DNA of 25,622 nucleotides from Eimeria necatrix. Its lineage: Eukaryota > Apicomplexa > Conoidasida > Eucoccidiorida > Eimeriidae. The notes under the pieces were generated by a model, which did not search any database, was not told where the DNA came from, and was given only the letters and a program-made list of their open reading frames with translations. Positions 1-9,736 of this stretch are shown in pieces. Position 1 is the stretch's first letter. The number at the start of each line of letters is the position of its first letter. The translations under genes were made by a program, and so were the position numbers. Location of the stretch: positions 1 through 25,622 of the forward strand of contig NW_013654401.1 of assembly GCF_000499385.1 (NCBI RefSeq), read 5' to 3'.

Positions 1-603
1 TACATTGATCATAGGTATCACCTGTGGGGGCGCCGCCTTATGCCCATGCGGCCGCTCTGCCACGATGGGCTTCGGAGTCGCGTGGCGATGATGGGCTGGC
101 GTCCCGCTAGGCATTTTGTTGACTGACATTGTAGAAGTCTCCTGCGGTGTGGCGCCGATAACGCGCCCGTTGCGGAGATGCATCCCTTAACGAGCGAAGA
201 TTTCTAGGCACGAGTTGTTAAAACATAGTATTTCTACTCCCAAGTCCGGAAAGAACAAAGATTTCATTCCCGGAACAGCCCCCAAATGTAGTGGATAGCG
301 CGTGCTGCTGCGACTACGCTGCTCCTGCCCCTCGAGCAAGCCTACAAACTACACCTAGCGTAGGCCCATTTCCTGGAAACTGTGGCTTAATTTCATCGAA
401 ATACAATAATTCTTAAGTGTTTCAGAATCTGTCTGTTCGATTCGCCCCACTCTGGGAGCTCGCCTCCTAGGCCCTATGAGGAGGAGGCCTGCACTGGTGC
501 CGGCGCTGTCGCCAGCCCCAGTCTCCACACATTTTCCACATATTTCACGTATGCATATTAACTCATAGACAATCTGCCTTACTTTTATCCTAGTAGGAGG
601 GCC

Positions 604-698
604 CTGTCGTCCTCCAGTGTTGCGACCCCTTGTAGGTCGCTAGCTAGCTATCGTCTCAAGATCACTAGCAAGCCCCATTGTAGTGCCTGTGCACTACA
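604..698 (+). repeat. Dispersed structured repeat, copy A
   Basis: About 95 bases match, in inverted orientation, the last 94 bases of the window, with roughly 14 differences by eye. Two stem-loops lie inside. The first pairs 622-627 with 635-640 (6-bp stem, 7-base loop). The second pairs 679-686 with 691-698 (8-bp stem, loop ctgt) and closes the right end, where similarity to the other copy stops. The left limit is unknown because the other copy is cut by the window edge. The class is not identified. A non-autonomous transposon end is the simplest reading. Confidence 0.8.
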
Positions 699-1996
699 AA
701 AGAAACGCAATGTTGATTCCTGACAGTTGAGGCTGTGAACGTTCTGACCATATATGCTGGTCAATTATCTGCTGAAGAATGGTGAATGAAAGCGTGTTTA
801 CCTATCGCTTCGGGAATACTGCTGTTCGCAAGGTATAAAATTGGCTGGGTGATATTCTTGTCAAATTGTCGTGCATGGCAATGTGAAGTGCATGCGTCCA
901 CCGTCCACACAGCTTTTTTTCAAGATCTCGCTGTTAGAATTCCTTGGAAGTTTGAGTTTCTTTGAATCCACATAAAAAATGAAAATAATGGGCGTTTAAA
1001 AACGAACGGACGTTTCCTCAAAAGGCATACAGGGGGAGGAAGCCTCGCCAAGACATTTGTTGACCGCAGCATCCATGAGCAGTTTGCACGGATCTAGGCA
1101 CATCAACGTCTGATTTAGGTGTTATTCACGCGCACTTGATTGAAAACACCAACTTCATGGCCTTAATTAGCGGGGTTACTGCATCGTTTAGTGACGAGGT
1201 TCGTTGAGACATCAAAACTATATCTGCTTATCTGTTGCGCATGCTTCGAAATTTGCTTCATTGCAATCCCACTCTCGCAACTGCTGCGATGAATGCTCGC
1301 CGGAACTTGAGTCGAATGCACCTTGAAGAGAGCTATGTATAGAGCATTGGTTTGCCAGGGAGTAAGTTGCAATGCTTGTAAGCTGTCGAAACAATATTCA
1401 GGGTTTGGCCATGCAAAATGAGAGATACCCTTCGCGAGAATAAGTGTGTTTAGTCGCTGGGTTGTATACGCGACGACGTCTGACTTGAACGGTGATATCT
1501 TTTGCATGTTAGGATTCTGCAAAGGACAGATTGCTGGTAGGCATCTAGACGTTTTGCTCGCCGTTTTCCTCGTAAAACTGTACACAAAATTACATATTGT
1601 GCTCACGTTCTGCTGTGCTCTCAGCAGTGACTGCTCTCTTTCTGTTGTTCCCTTAGAGGTCACTGCTCTCTAAAAAAAGCAGACAGCATTGAATACCGAA
1701 GGACTAGGTGTACTTCAACTGTCTTCTCAGTGTTAGGCTTGTTCCTTGTTGTACAGTCGTAACTGGCTTCGACATGCCGTGCTTTTGAACAAGATTGCAA
1801 TATATCTTCAAAGCGTGTGGGCTCATGCAGCAAAAAGTTTTGAAGTGATGCTTTGAGAGCAGCAAAAGACCGGGAAACATATGAAAAGCGCTGGTTGCGA
1901 GTTAATCTTGCCTTCTTGAGGGAATAAGTCTTTAGTTTCCATAAAAGCAAACTTTAGTGCCGCCTTTAGGACGATTGGGCGAACTGGATCCCTGAA

Positions 1997-2048
1997 GAGT
2001 GCCACCCGAGAAACAGAGCCTTAGAGCTCTGTTTCTCGGGTGGCACTC
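1997..2048. repeat. Perfect 23-bp inverted repeat (hairpin)
   Basis: The left arm 1997-2019 (gagtgccacccgag...) is the exact reverse complement of the right arm 2026-2048, separated by the six bases cttaga. There is no mismatch in 23 pairs. It lies in intergenic DNA, and I see no clear target-site duplication beside it. It could be a small palindromic mobile element, a structured RNA precursor or a recent foldback duplication. Confidence 0.9.
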
Positions 2049-2748
2049 CATGCTTAGCGTTTACCTACTATCTACAAAGCAAGGCGTTGCCTATCTGCTA
2101 TAATGAAATTTCTCGCTACTAGAATCCTGATACTATATTCAAAGCAGGCATGATGCATTAAAGAAAACGCTCCCGCATGAAATGCCCAAAACTGTTTTAC
2201 TCTCTCCGGAGTGCAGATAGTACGTTACGACTTTCGCTGCCCCATATCAACTGGTAAGGTGGTCTTTTCTTCGATTTGCATTGGTGTTTAGTTCGTGTAT
2301 TTCTTTCGGTTCCTCGCACATGCATACAAAGCGCCACCAGGAAAAAATCTGCGTAGCTAGAATGCAGACGTTGGCTTCGCTGGCGTTCGCACTATGATCC
2401 AAGGTAGCTCTAGAACCTGTAAATGCACCACTGTTGCACGCATGCGGAGGTTCGAAAACCCCAGCGAATGCACGCGTAGCTATCTGCACACAGTATAGGC
2501 ATCCGAGTGTTGGCTTGCATGGGGCATGTGAACTGTTTGCATCACTGCCTGCCGGCGTTTGGTATTGGACCTCAACAACCGATGAGGACACCTACTGAGG
2601 ATGATGCGACATGTGCCACATCACCTGTCTTTGCAGCACGTATAGGGCGGTGAAGAGGAACATGTCAGCAGAATCGGTCATCGCAGCGCACTGGCCTAGG
2701 AAGTCTGTCTATCTGGGTCTTTGCACGTATTCTCTGTGGCCTTTGCAG

Positions 2749-3251
2749 CCCTGCATGCTGCCTGGTGGTTCCGAGGCGCTGGCAGACCTTGGTAACGCCG
2801 GCATCGTGCCCTCCGCTAGTGCCCAGTGGTCAGTACGCAAAAGTTGTGGAAGAGGAAAAGCCTAATGAGGTACTAATTAGGCGATTTGCTGAAAGCGGCC
2901 GCGCCATGAGTGGCGAGTCTGTTCGGTTGGAAGATGTAGCACTAAGTGATCGCTTTTGTGTATTTGAAAGCTTCGAGATTGCATCCCTGACCAGATGCTC
3001 ATACAAGGATTCTGCAATGGGACATAATGTTTCGTGTAAGTGTGCTACCACTGGAAGTGCAAGTCTTCTTGAAGGAAACAGGACTGAAAGCAAGGACGCA
3101 GGAAGGTGCACATTTCAGGATGAAGCGTGGAGAAGCAACTGCTTTCCCTGTGCCAGAGACAGACAGCTTAGTTGGTCCAAGGAGAGACAGACCGTTATCA
3201 ACGGCAGTGCCGTATGCGGTATCGAAGTCGCGGGATCGTGCGCGGGTTTGA
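2749..3251 (+). CDS. Weak candidate: short spliced gene, possibly S21-like
   Basis: Acceptor-like tttgcag at 2748 starts a frame that can splice from a gtaacg donor at about 2789 to position 2831. This gives a segment reading YAKVVEEEKPNEVLIRRF. A further in-phase junction could reach 3075, with a segment containing ETGLKART, AHFRMKRG and basic residues, closing at a stop near 3251. The acidic strand followed by xLxRRF and a basic stretch recalls bacterial-type ribosomal protein bS21. However, the spacing between the two halves is too long, no start codon is fixed, and some introns would be only about 40 bases. This is a lead, not an annotation. Confidence 0.2.
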
Positions 3252-3354
3252 TTATCCGAAGCTACATACTCGTTGATGAGGTTCGTAAGCATGTAACGTC
3301 GAGGAATTTGGAGAAAGATAGCCATGTAGCGTTGCTTTTGCTAGAGACTGCAGG

Positions 3355-3537
3355 ATGGCTTTCCATTGGGATCTGATCCTCAGTTTGCCTCCAAAGTACA
3401 TAGTACATATCGTTCTCGGCGCATTTGTCCCTCTGTTGGCAGGGTATTTCTTTAGCTCCCAGTGCGCCATTGATGGTTTTTCTCCCAGAGGAGGTTCATC
3501 TCTCGACGCATCATGTTGTGATGCTTGGCCTTGGTAA
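3355..3537 (+). CDS. Possible small membrane protein exon
   Basis: A 60-residue open frame starts at an ATG in a favourable context (aggATGG). It contains one clear hydrophobic segment, roughly residues 14-32 (YIVHIVLGAFVPLLAGYFF), followed by a cysteine-containing tail. It runs into a strong donor-like sequence, ttg|gtaaga, at about 3535, so it could be a first coding exon. The only good downstream acceptor (about 3642) would create a stop at the junction, so no continuation was found. A chance open frame is just as possible. Confidence 0.25.
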   Translation: MAFHWDLILSLPPKYIVHIVLGAFVPLLAGYFFSSQCAIDGFSPRGGSSLDASCCDAWPW

Positions 3538-4464
3538 GATGATGGCTCGTAGAAGTCAAATCCTGCCAGTAATTGTCCACGCTTAGCGCTACCATACTGT
3601 GTGCGTATTGTGAACTGCAATCTAGCTTCGGTTTCATACTCCAGAAGAGCAGGAGTGGGACTCACAGACTCTGCCAGCATTGTGAAGGAGGCACAAGCGA
3701 CCCCTCTACCCAGTTTAGATACCAGGGAAGCTTCTAAAGAAGACTCATCCGATGACCCACATACAGCCCATCTTCAGTCAGCCCAAGGAGTGAACCATAG
3801 GTATGCAGTAACAAAGAGCCGAGCACTGGCCTCTTCAGCGGCGCCGTGGAGAAACCTCAAATTTCAGGAGCCAAATTAGTCCTGGAAGTGGACAGCACTA
3901 TATGATGGCACGCGGCTAGTGGATCTTGGCATGAAAGTGAGTCTTTTAGACCTTCATCAAACAGCGCTGCAGCATTCTGATGTTGACGCGTTTTCATTTT
4001 TGGAAGAGTAGTCGAGTAATCAAGGAAGGTTCGCCACCAGGGTATTTTCAAGTGACGTGTGGGCAAGATGGCAAATGCCGAAAAAATCATTGACGTAACA
4101 GAGAATAGAGGACTGCGAAAAAGAGACTCTGGAAAGCGGATGCAGTGGTGACTTGCTGGGAACCATTCGGGATCCAGTGAACGCGACATGACCTCACCCG
4201 TGCGGACTGAGCTAATAGGGGCGTTAAAAACCTCAAAGGGCTAGCACAGTTTAGAACCAGTGAATGATTTAGTAACTTTGTACATACAAACATCTCCCGC
4301 TTAAAAGGCTTGCTGATGGCAGGAGCTGTGCAGAAACACACTGTGAGCATTGCTTCAGTGCACTTGCTTCCTAGAAATTCTTTGTGGCTCATGCGGGTGC
4401 AACTTTGAAGAACTAGGGCTTTGGCAGTAGCAAGATCTCACTGCCGGAAAGGCCGCTTCCAACG
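3538..4464. other. Unassigned stretch between weak candidates
   Basis: Several exon-like pieces are visible. On the plus strand, 3643-3879 is open after an acceptor-like tract. On the minus strand, about 4196-4335 reads PAISKPFKREMFV and ends at a gtgagg donor, and about 4020-4110 follows a ttttcgcag acceptor. I could not join any of them to a gene in a consistent phase. They may be 3' exons of the minus-strand gene at 4465-5457 or chance frames. Confidence 0.3.
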
Positions 4465-5457
4465 TTAGAAGTCCACATTTGCGGTGTGGTGAAGCACGTG
4501 AGAAGGGCATACAGAAAGTGGATGGAGGATTATCTGTTGCTCGTAGTCTATTCGAAACGAATTTCTCGAGGCAAGCAGTAGCTTGGAGTTTATCTTCATG
4601 CGGTGCTCTTCAGGGGCATTTATATAATCTGAAGGTGTACTGAACCGGATGAGGAGTAGGAAGTGGCGCCACAGTGTTAAAACCTGAAATACTGTGTTGT
4701 ACCCAGAAGCGTCCACATTCAGGCGGGGCCTAAACAGAATTTCTTGGAGCCTGTTTTGGGGTGCAATATGTGATACTGGGCGTCTGCTAGCTTCCGCATG
4801 AGCAGTTCCGCCGTCGAGCGAATTTCTGATCGGTTAACTTTCGAGAAGCAGAAAGTAGTGCAAACGGGATGGCCTACAGATTCACCTAAAGCGTTTCGCG
4901 CACAGTTGGCACTTTGGCAACAGTGTACGTAGTACTCCAGCACAAATGCGCTGGGGTGGCCAGTTGCTGGTGCGTCGGGCTAATGCCTCCGCGGGTCGGT
5001 CTGTAGTTTCCTCGGGTGAGAAGCAGCAGATATAGTGATAAATATGGGGCGTATATGCTTGTGAAAAACGAAACCTGTAGATTGCATGAGTGCTGCATAG
5101 GCCAAGGCAAACAACGTGACTGTCTGTAAGCGGTCTAAGCCTTTTTGCGAAGCCTTCTTCCACAGTTTCAGGCTGCTTCTCATCAAACACCTTTTGATTT
5201 GATAGTTTGCCTACAGTAAGCTGTTCCTGCTTCGAAATAGCGCCGTCAAGCAGCAGCGGTGTAGCGCACCGCCTCGTAAACAGCAGCAGGTACAACGAGG
5301 TGTCAACGTAGTTCCACTGCCAGACAGCCACCTGCCAAAAATATGCAAAGGTTAAATCTTGCTGGGCACAGCTTGACAACGAAGACACTCTGAAGCAGCA
5401 CTGCAGATACTGAACAGCGTCGCTCACGGTGATCCTGTGGGGGCTGACAACAGGCAT
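4465..5457 (-). CDS. Unrecognised four-exon gene
   Basis: On the minus strand four exons chain with matching phases: 5457-5428 (ATG, then donor gtgagc), 5331-5215 (after a long pyrimidine-rich acceptor), 5010-4886 and 4825-4465. The sum is 633 bases, or 210 residues plus stop. The product has hydrophobic stretches (SLYLLLF near residue 21, LWRHFLLLIRF near 138) and a polar C-terminal third with SFRIDYEQ. No family is recognised. A faint resemblance of the C-terminal third to an MCM N-terminal domain was considered and rejected. The last exon might instead end at the donor near 4513 and continue. The start is 151 bases from the divergent trehalase start. Confidence 0.42.
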
Positions 5458-5608
5458 GCAAAGGCTGGGCGCTTGGGCAGGAGAACGCGTTATGTGTTTG
5501 TAGGTTTTCAGTGCTCAAAGTGACAAAAGGCGTCTTACAAGGACACAGAACTTACACCAGAGCTGCCGCTGTTGTGAAAAACCGAAAGGTGAAATCTCGG
5601 CTGTCGAA
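5458..5608. promoter_or_regulatory. Short divergent intergenic region
   Basis: These 151 bases separate the proposed start of the unrecognised minus-strand gene from the trehalase ATG. If both gene models are right, they must hold both 5' leaders and probably a shared promoter. No named element can be read from the sequence. The trehalase ATG has a good context (gaaATGG). Confidence 0.4.
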
Positions 5609-8600
5609 ATGGCTGACAAGGAAACTCCAGCGTTGGATCGAAGCCTGCAACAACTGTGTTTTGGGGAGAGCATTACGTTTGTAGATGACATCGTATGCAG
5701 TGACGGCCCTGTGTTCTTAGGTAGGTTCTCGGCAGTTGAGCAGACCACCAACAGACCACTGGTTGCCCTAGAATATATGGCACAAGAATTACGTTTTGTG
5801 CCTCGAAATGTAAGTAGCTCGTCTATTCTTTGCCAACATGCAGCGATGCGTAGACTTTTTAACAAGGTTGACTGCAAAGACTTGGCCGATTTGGTTATGA
5901 AGCTACCTGTAAGTGCTGTGGTGGCCCGCTTCGCAAACGCTCCACAAGAAGCTGAGAAGTGCAGCCTAGAGAGACTTTTCCAAGAGTGCTTTTACTCGGG
6001 CTTCCCAGATATTATCGAGTGGATTCCACCGGACGTCTCTGAATGTATGCCTCTGCCCTTCGCTTCACACAAAGTTTCCCCCCACTACAGCATGGATTTG
6101 ACTCTCTGGTAACATTGCCAGGAAGTATCGCTCGCAAGAGCTTGCTTGCGTGCTCGCGCGATGCTACCACAATGTCCTCCTGCACCATCGCGAAGCACTT
6201 CCGAGTTGGCTGACAGACATTGCTAGAGCTTGCTTTTGTAACGCGATGCTGCCACAATGTCCTCTTGCACCATTTCGCAGCTCTCCCGAGTTGGTTGACA
6301 GACACGTGCTCTGGAGTGCAGGAAGCAACTACACTCACACCAAGCCTTCGGCAGAAGACGCCATACAACCTGGCATCTAGCTTGCCAAGGGTCCTTCCTG
6401 ATATTTTAATGTGTCCCACGTGTACGTATGGTCTGCCAAGTCCTGTTTTGCCTGGAGAGACAGGAGACACCGCAACTGTCCAAAACGCCGAGATTACGGT
6501 GGAGAATGAATTTGCGCGCCGTGCAATACTTTTGTGGGCGAAGTTGGGCAGAAAAACGCGACGCACTGTAAAGACTGGCTCGCCTATTGGCAGTGAAGCG
6601 AGTGATCACAAGATTGTGTCATCTTCAGTGGACGTCCCGTGGGGCTTCATCGTTCCGGGAGGTAGATTCAGAGAAATGTACTACTGGTAAGCATCCACAC
6701 TGGGGATCTCACAAGTCACCATGTTTTGCTTGAAGCATCTCCTTCGTATTGCGGATACCTGGACTAAGTAGAAGGCGCATTTTTCGTTGCAGGGACTCTT
6801 ATTGGATTGTTCGAGGCCTTCTGTACAGTGGCATGATTTCCACAGCACGAGGAATCATACTCAATTTCGCTGAGCTTGTGAGGAGATTTGGATTTATCCC
6901 AAGTAAGCACAATGAGAAAGTTGTCCCCACCGCTCGTTTAGTGCCTCGCCTTAATTTCCAAGAAATCGAAACGTGTGTCTTCATGTGGTGCACATTATAG
7001 ACGGAAATCGTTCGTACTACCTGACCCGCAGTCAGCCTCCAGTCTTCAGTATGATGCTATCGGCGTACTATGCATTCACTGGAGATCTTGAGGTGATCCT
7101 TAATCGCTAGGTTTGAGCCAACACTAGCATGCCTTAGCTTCTGGAACCAGTTATATTACTTTGCATTCACTCCTAATGACTGTTAAGTGTTGCGCAGCTT
7201 ATTCGCGACACTTACCTTTACGTGCAACGTGAGTACTTTTACTGGATGGAAGGCGACTCACGCCAAGTGCACGTCACTTTCGGTGAGTTGTTCTCTGGAA
7301 GGAAACTCACGCGATGCCGACTGTTCCTATGCTTCAAAGATTGCAGAACCGCACTAGTGCCAAACATGGCCTGAATGAGGCATCATGGTGGTCGATATAA
7401 GTAGGCACTAAAAGCTGGTTCCTCTTCTGACTCTTTTAGAGAATTGCGTTTGTAGCTCTTAAGATGCGGGTTACTAGGAGTCATACATTGACGCTTTTCA
7501 GAAGGGAGGGATCTGCAGCTGAATCGTTATCTTGGCCATATCGCGGAGCCACGAACAGAATCCTGGGACACTGACGAGACAGTAGTTCGAACTGCAGCAG
7601 AGAAAGCCCGTCAGAATGGCAATCATGAGTTCTCTGCTGCTACGCGTTCCTGCATACTGCAAAATATTCGAGCAGCGGCTGAGTCGGTGCGTTGGGTGTG
7701 CCTGATCCCCTGGACCTGGAGCCGAACTACCTAAGGCCCGTTGTTTTGTGCGTTCTCCATTGTTTTTCATCACGACTGAAGTATTGCTGACGAACGCTCA
7801 GGGGTGGGATTTCTCATCGCGTTGGGTTCCAGATGACGTCGATGCAGTAACTGAAGGGGTGATGCCCGCCCTCCGTTCAGAATCATTTCTGCCAGTGGAT
7901 TTGAACAGGCGCGTTCCAAGCCCTAAGTGCTGGAAGGAAAGCACAGCGCTTGCAGGCAACGCATAGAGTACCCGGCAGGTGCAGATGGGGAAAGTTGTTG
8001 CGGGCCTAGCAAGACGCTGCCAGTACTTGCTCAGGGATATGGTAAACCCTTACCTTGCTCACTTTGCCTCTGTGCAGCTTCTTATACCATTCAGAGCTCT
8101 ATTTGCTCTACTTCGGGCGAGTACTCAACCAGTTTGACCCTCTGTGCGAAGGACGGAGAGCCCCTGAGTATTTTTTGAAATGTGCGACGGATCGCAGAGA
8201 TGCAATGCTGCAGCTGCTTTGGAACGACGAAGCTAGCTGGTGGTCCGTTTGACCCTACAAACAAGGAGATAAACTCTCTGAAACACAAAAGCGTCAACTC
8301 TGTAGATTGTGTTTCTTTCATCGTTGCTTGAAAATAGCTTAGTGCTTTGAGCTGTTAACTTGGGAGCGATTTTGTGTGACTGTTGGCAACGCTTTGAGCG
8401 TCTCAAACGGTTTGGGGGCTTTTGCAGGTTTGATTTCGATATATTGAAAGGCCGACAGTCTACGAGAATAACGTCTGCTGGAGTTGTGCCCCTTCTGATG
8501 CAGATTCATTCATCTGTGAACGTACAGGCTTGTCGCCTTTTCGGCTTCGCATGTAGCTCTAGTGAAAATGCTGCTACTTGTACATGCCGTGGCATTACTC

Positions 8601-9410
8601 TCAGCGAGCGAAAGGGGGAGCCAACAGCTCACAAGAGGCAGCTTTCGTCGGCACAATTTCTTGTGGAGAAATCGGGCCTTTGGGACGCCTGGGGTTTATC
8701 AGTGAGTTTCATATGCTTTTGCACATTTGCGGTGCACACGGCATTCTGTTCATCAGAAAGAACGCTCATGATTCATGTTGATTTGTCATGTGACGGTATT
8801 TACAGGCAACCCAGGTCAAAACTGGGCAGCAGTGGGACAAGCCAAATTGCTGGCCGCCACTGGTCCAGATGGCAGTGGAAGCAATTATCAACCTAGAAGA
8901 TCAAGCCTTGTTGAGTGCAATTAAATGCATGACGGATAAGTATATTTTCGCTTGCATACAGGTCAGTTTGTAGGCAATGTTCAGAAGATACAAGGAAAAT
9001 TTTCGTGCCTTCGCTAGCATTTTGTGACGAGTACTTGCCAGCTGCATTTCACGAAAACTGCACTGCAAAGTACAGGCTGTTGTACAGGCTTGTTATAATG
9101 TCTGCTAAATATTGTGCACTGGCATCCCGTAACCTTATTTGCGCTCCGTGTTTCTCGTTCGTGTTTTGGCTCAAAGGCTTACAATAGATTAGGAGCACTG
9201 CCTGAGAAGTCCAACAGCTTGGTCTCCGGGTCTTGCGGAAGTGGAGGAGACTATAAGTGCCAGATGGGCTTTGGCTGGAGTATTGGCGTTGCTCTCGAGC
9301 TGTTGTTTGCTAAGCGCGGGACTTTCTGTGCCCAGGAAATGAAGGAACGTCGCCGGAAGTTCGGTTATGCATCCTATGCGCAAGCCTTGCAAGCCGCTCA
9401 TAAAAGCTAA
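5609..9410 (+). CDS. Trehalase, glycoside hydrolase family 37
   Basis: Hydrolyses trehalose to two glucose. Twelve exons chain in phase: 5609-6108, 6381-6686, 6793-6902, 7001-7092, 7198-7282, 7502-7686, 7802-7926 (or 7908), 8078-8239, 8428-8701, 8806-8939, 8995-9069, 9188-9410, giving about 750-756 residues. Both family signatures are intact: PGGRFREMYYWDSYW across the exon 2/3 junction, and QQWDKPNCWPPL in exon 10. Also conserved are NRSYYLTRSQPP, LNRYLGHIAEPRTESW, GWDFSSRW (holding the general-acid Asp position) and the C-terminal GGDYKCQMGFGWSIGVALELL. The catalytic base is probably the Glu of FHEN in exon 11, which sits beside an ambiguous splice junction. No signal peptide is seen, so a cytosolic, neutral-type enzyme is likely. 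Uncertain points are the exon 1/2 acceptor, the exon 7 donor and the exon 10/11 boundary. Confidence 0.95.
6137..6310 (+). repeat. Tandem duplication inside trehalase intron 1
   Basis: Two diverged copies of about 87 bases lie side by side: 6137-6224 and 6225-6310. Both run from agagcttgctt through the conserved core ccacaatgtcct, then gagttgg and tgacagaca. They differ at scattered positions and by small gaps. The pair lies between the exon 1 donor (6109) and the proposed exon 2 acceptor (6380), so it is intronic in this gene model. Confidence 0.85.
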
Positions 9411-9736
9411 CTTGCACACTTTCAAGTATTCTTGGCTGCCTGCAAGCTGATGCCAGTATTTCTGTCTACTTGGGGCTCTCATCACCTAGCAGCAAGTCAT
9501 CTTATGTGGCAGGAAGCTCCATGTGCAATATCTATTCGCCACCACCTGCAATCGTATTGATGAACTTGTATAAACAGGCCTGCCCGCGTGGCTATGCCAT
9601 TTGGTAGTACTTGAAGTCGGCGCATAACAGGCGCCAGACACGAAAGTACATCAAATTAACATTTTGTCATCTACTTGCTTGCTGATGCTGGAATAAGTGC
9701 TGCAACAAATAGATTCACTGCCCATTCGGTTGAGTT
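9411..9736. other. Convergent 3' intergenic region
   Basis: These 326 bases separate the trehalase stop codon from the stop codon of the PP2C gene on the other strand. They must hold the 3' ends of both transcripts. No open frame or repeat of note is present. Confidence 0.6.

Larger units (their letters stand above)
1..2748. other. Intergenic DNA with no supported gene
   Basis: Open frames in this stretch are short, lie in all frames on both strands, and cannot be chained through splice sites into anything protein-like. The first ~130 bases are GC-rich and the rest mixed. The only structured elements I can support are the repeat at 604-698 and the perfect hairpin at 1997-2048, listed separately. 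A 5' exon of the weak candidate starting near 2749 could lie near the right end. Confidence 0.5.

Noticed and set aside
2765..3376. 203-codon plus-strand open frame as a single-exon gene
   Set aside because: It starts only at a GTG, has no family motif over most of its length, and contains internal splice-like signals. At most part of it is an exon.
3252..3680. 142-codon minus-strand open frame
   Set aside because: The composition is plausible, but no splice-compatible neighbours or known motifs were found, and it overlaps the plus-strand membrane candidate.
4513..4716. MCM helicase N-terminal domain on the minus strand (WRHFLLL...NSFRIDYEQ)
   Set aside because: The resemblance is limited to one loose helix-strand pattern. 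No zinc-binding site, Walker A/B or arginine-finger exon is visible in the 2 kb downstream.
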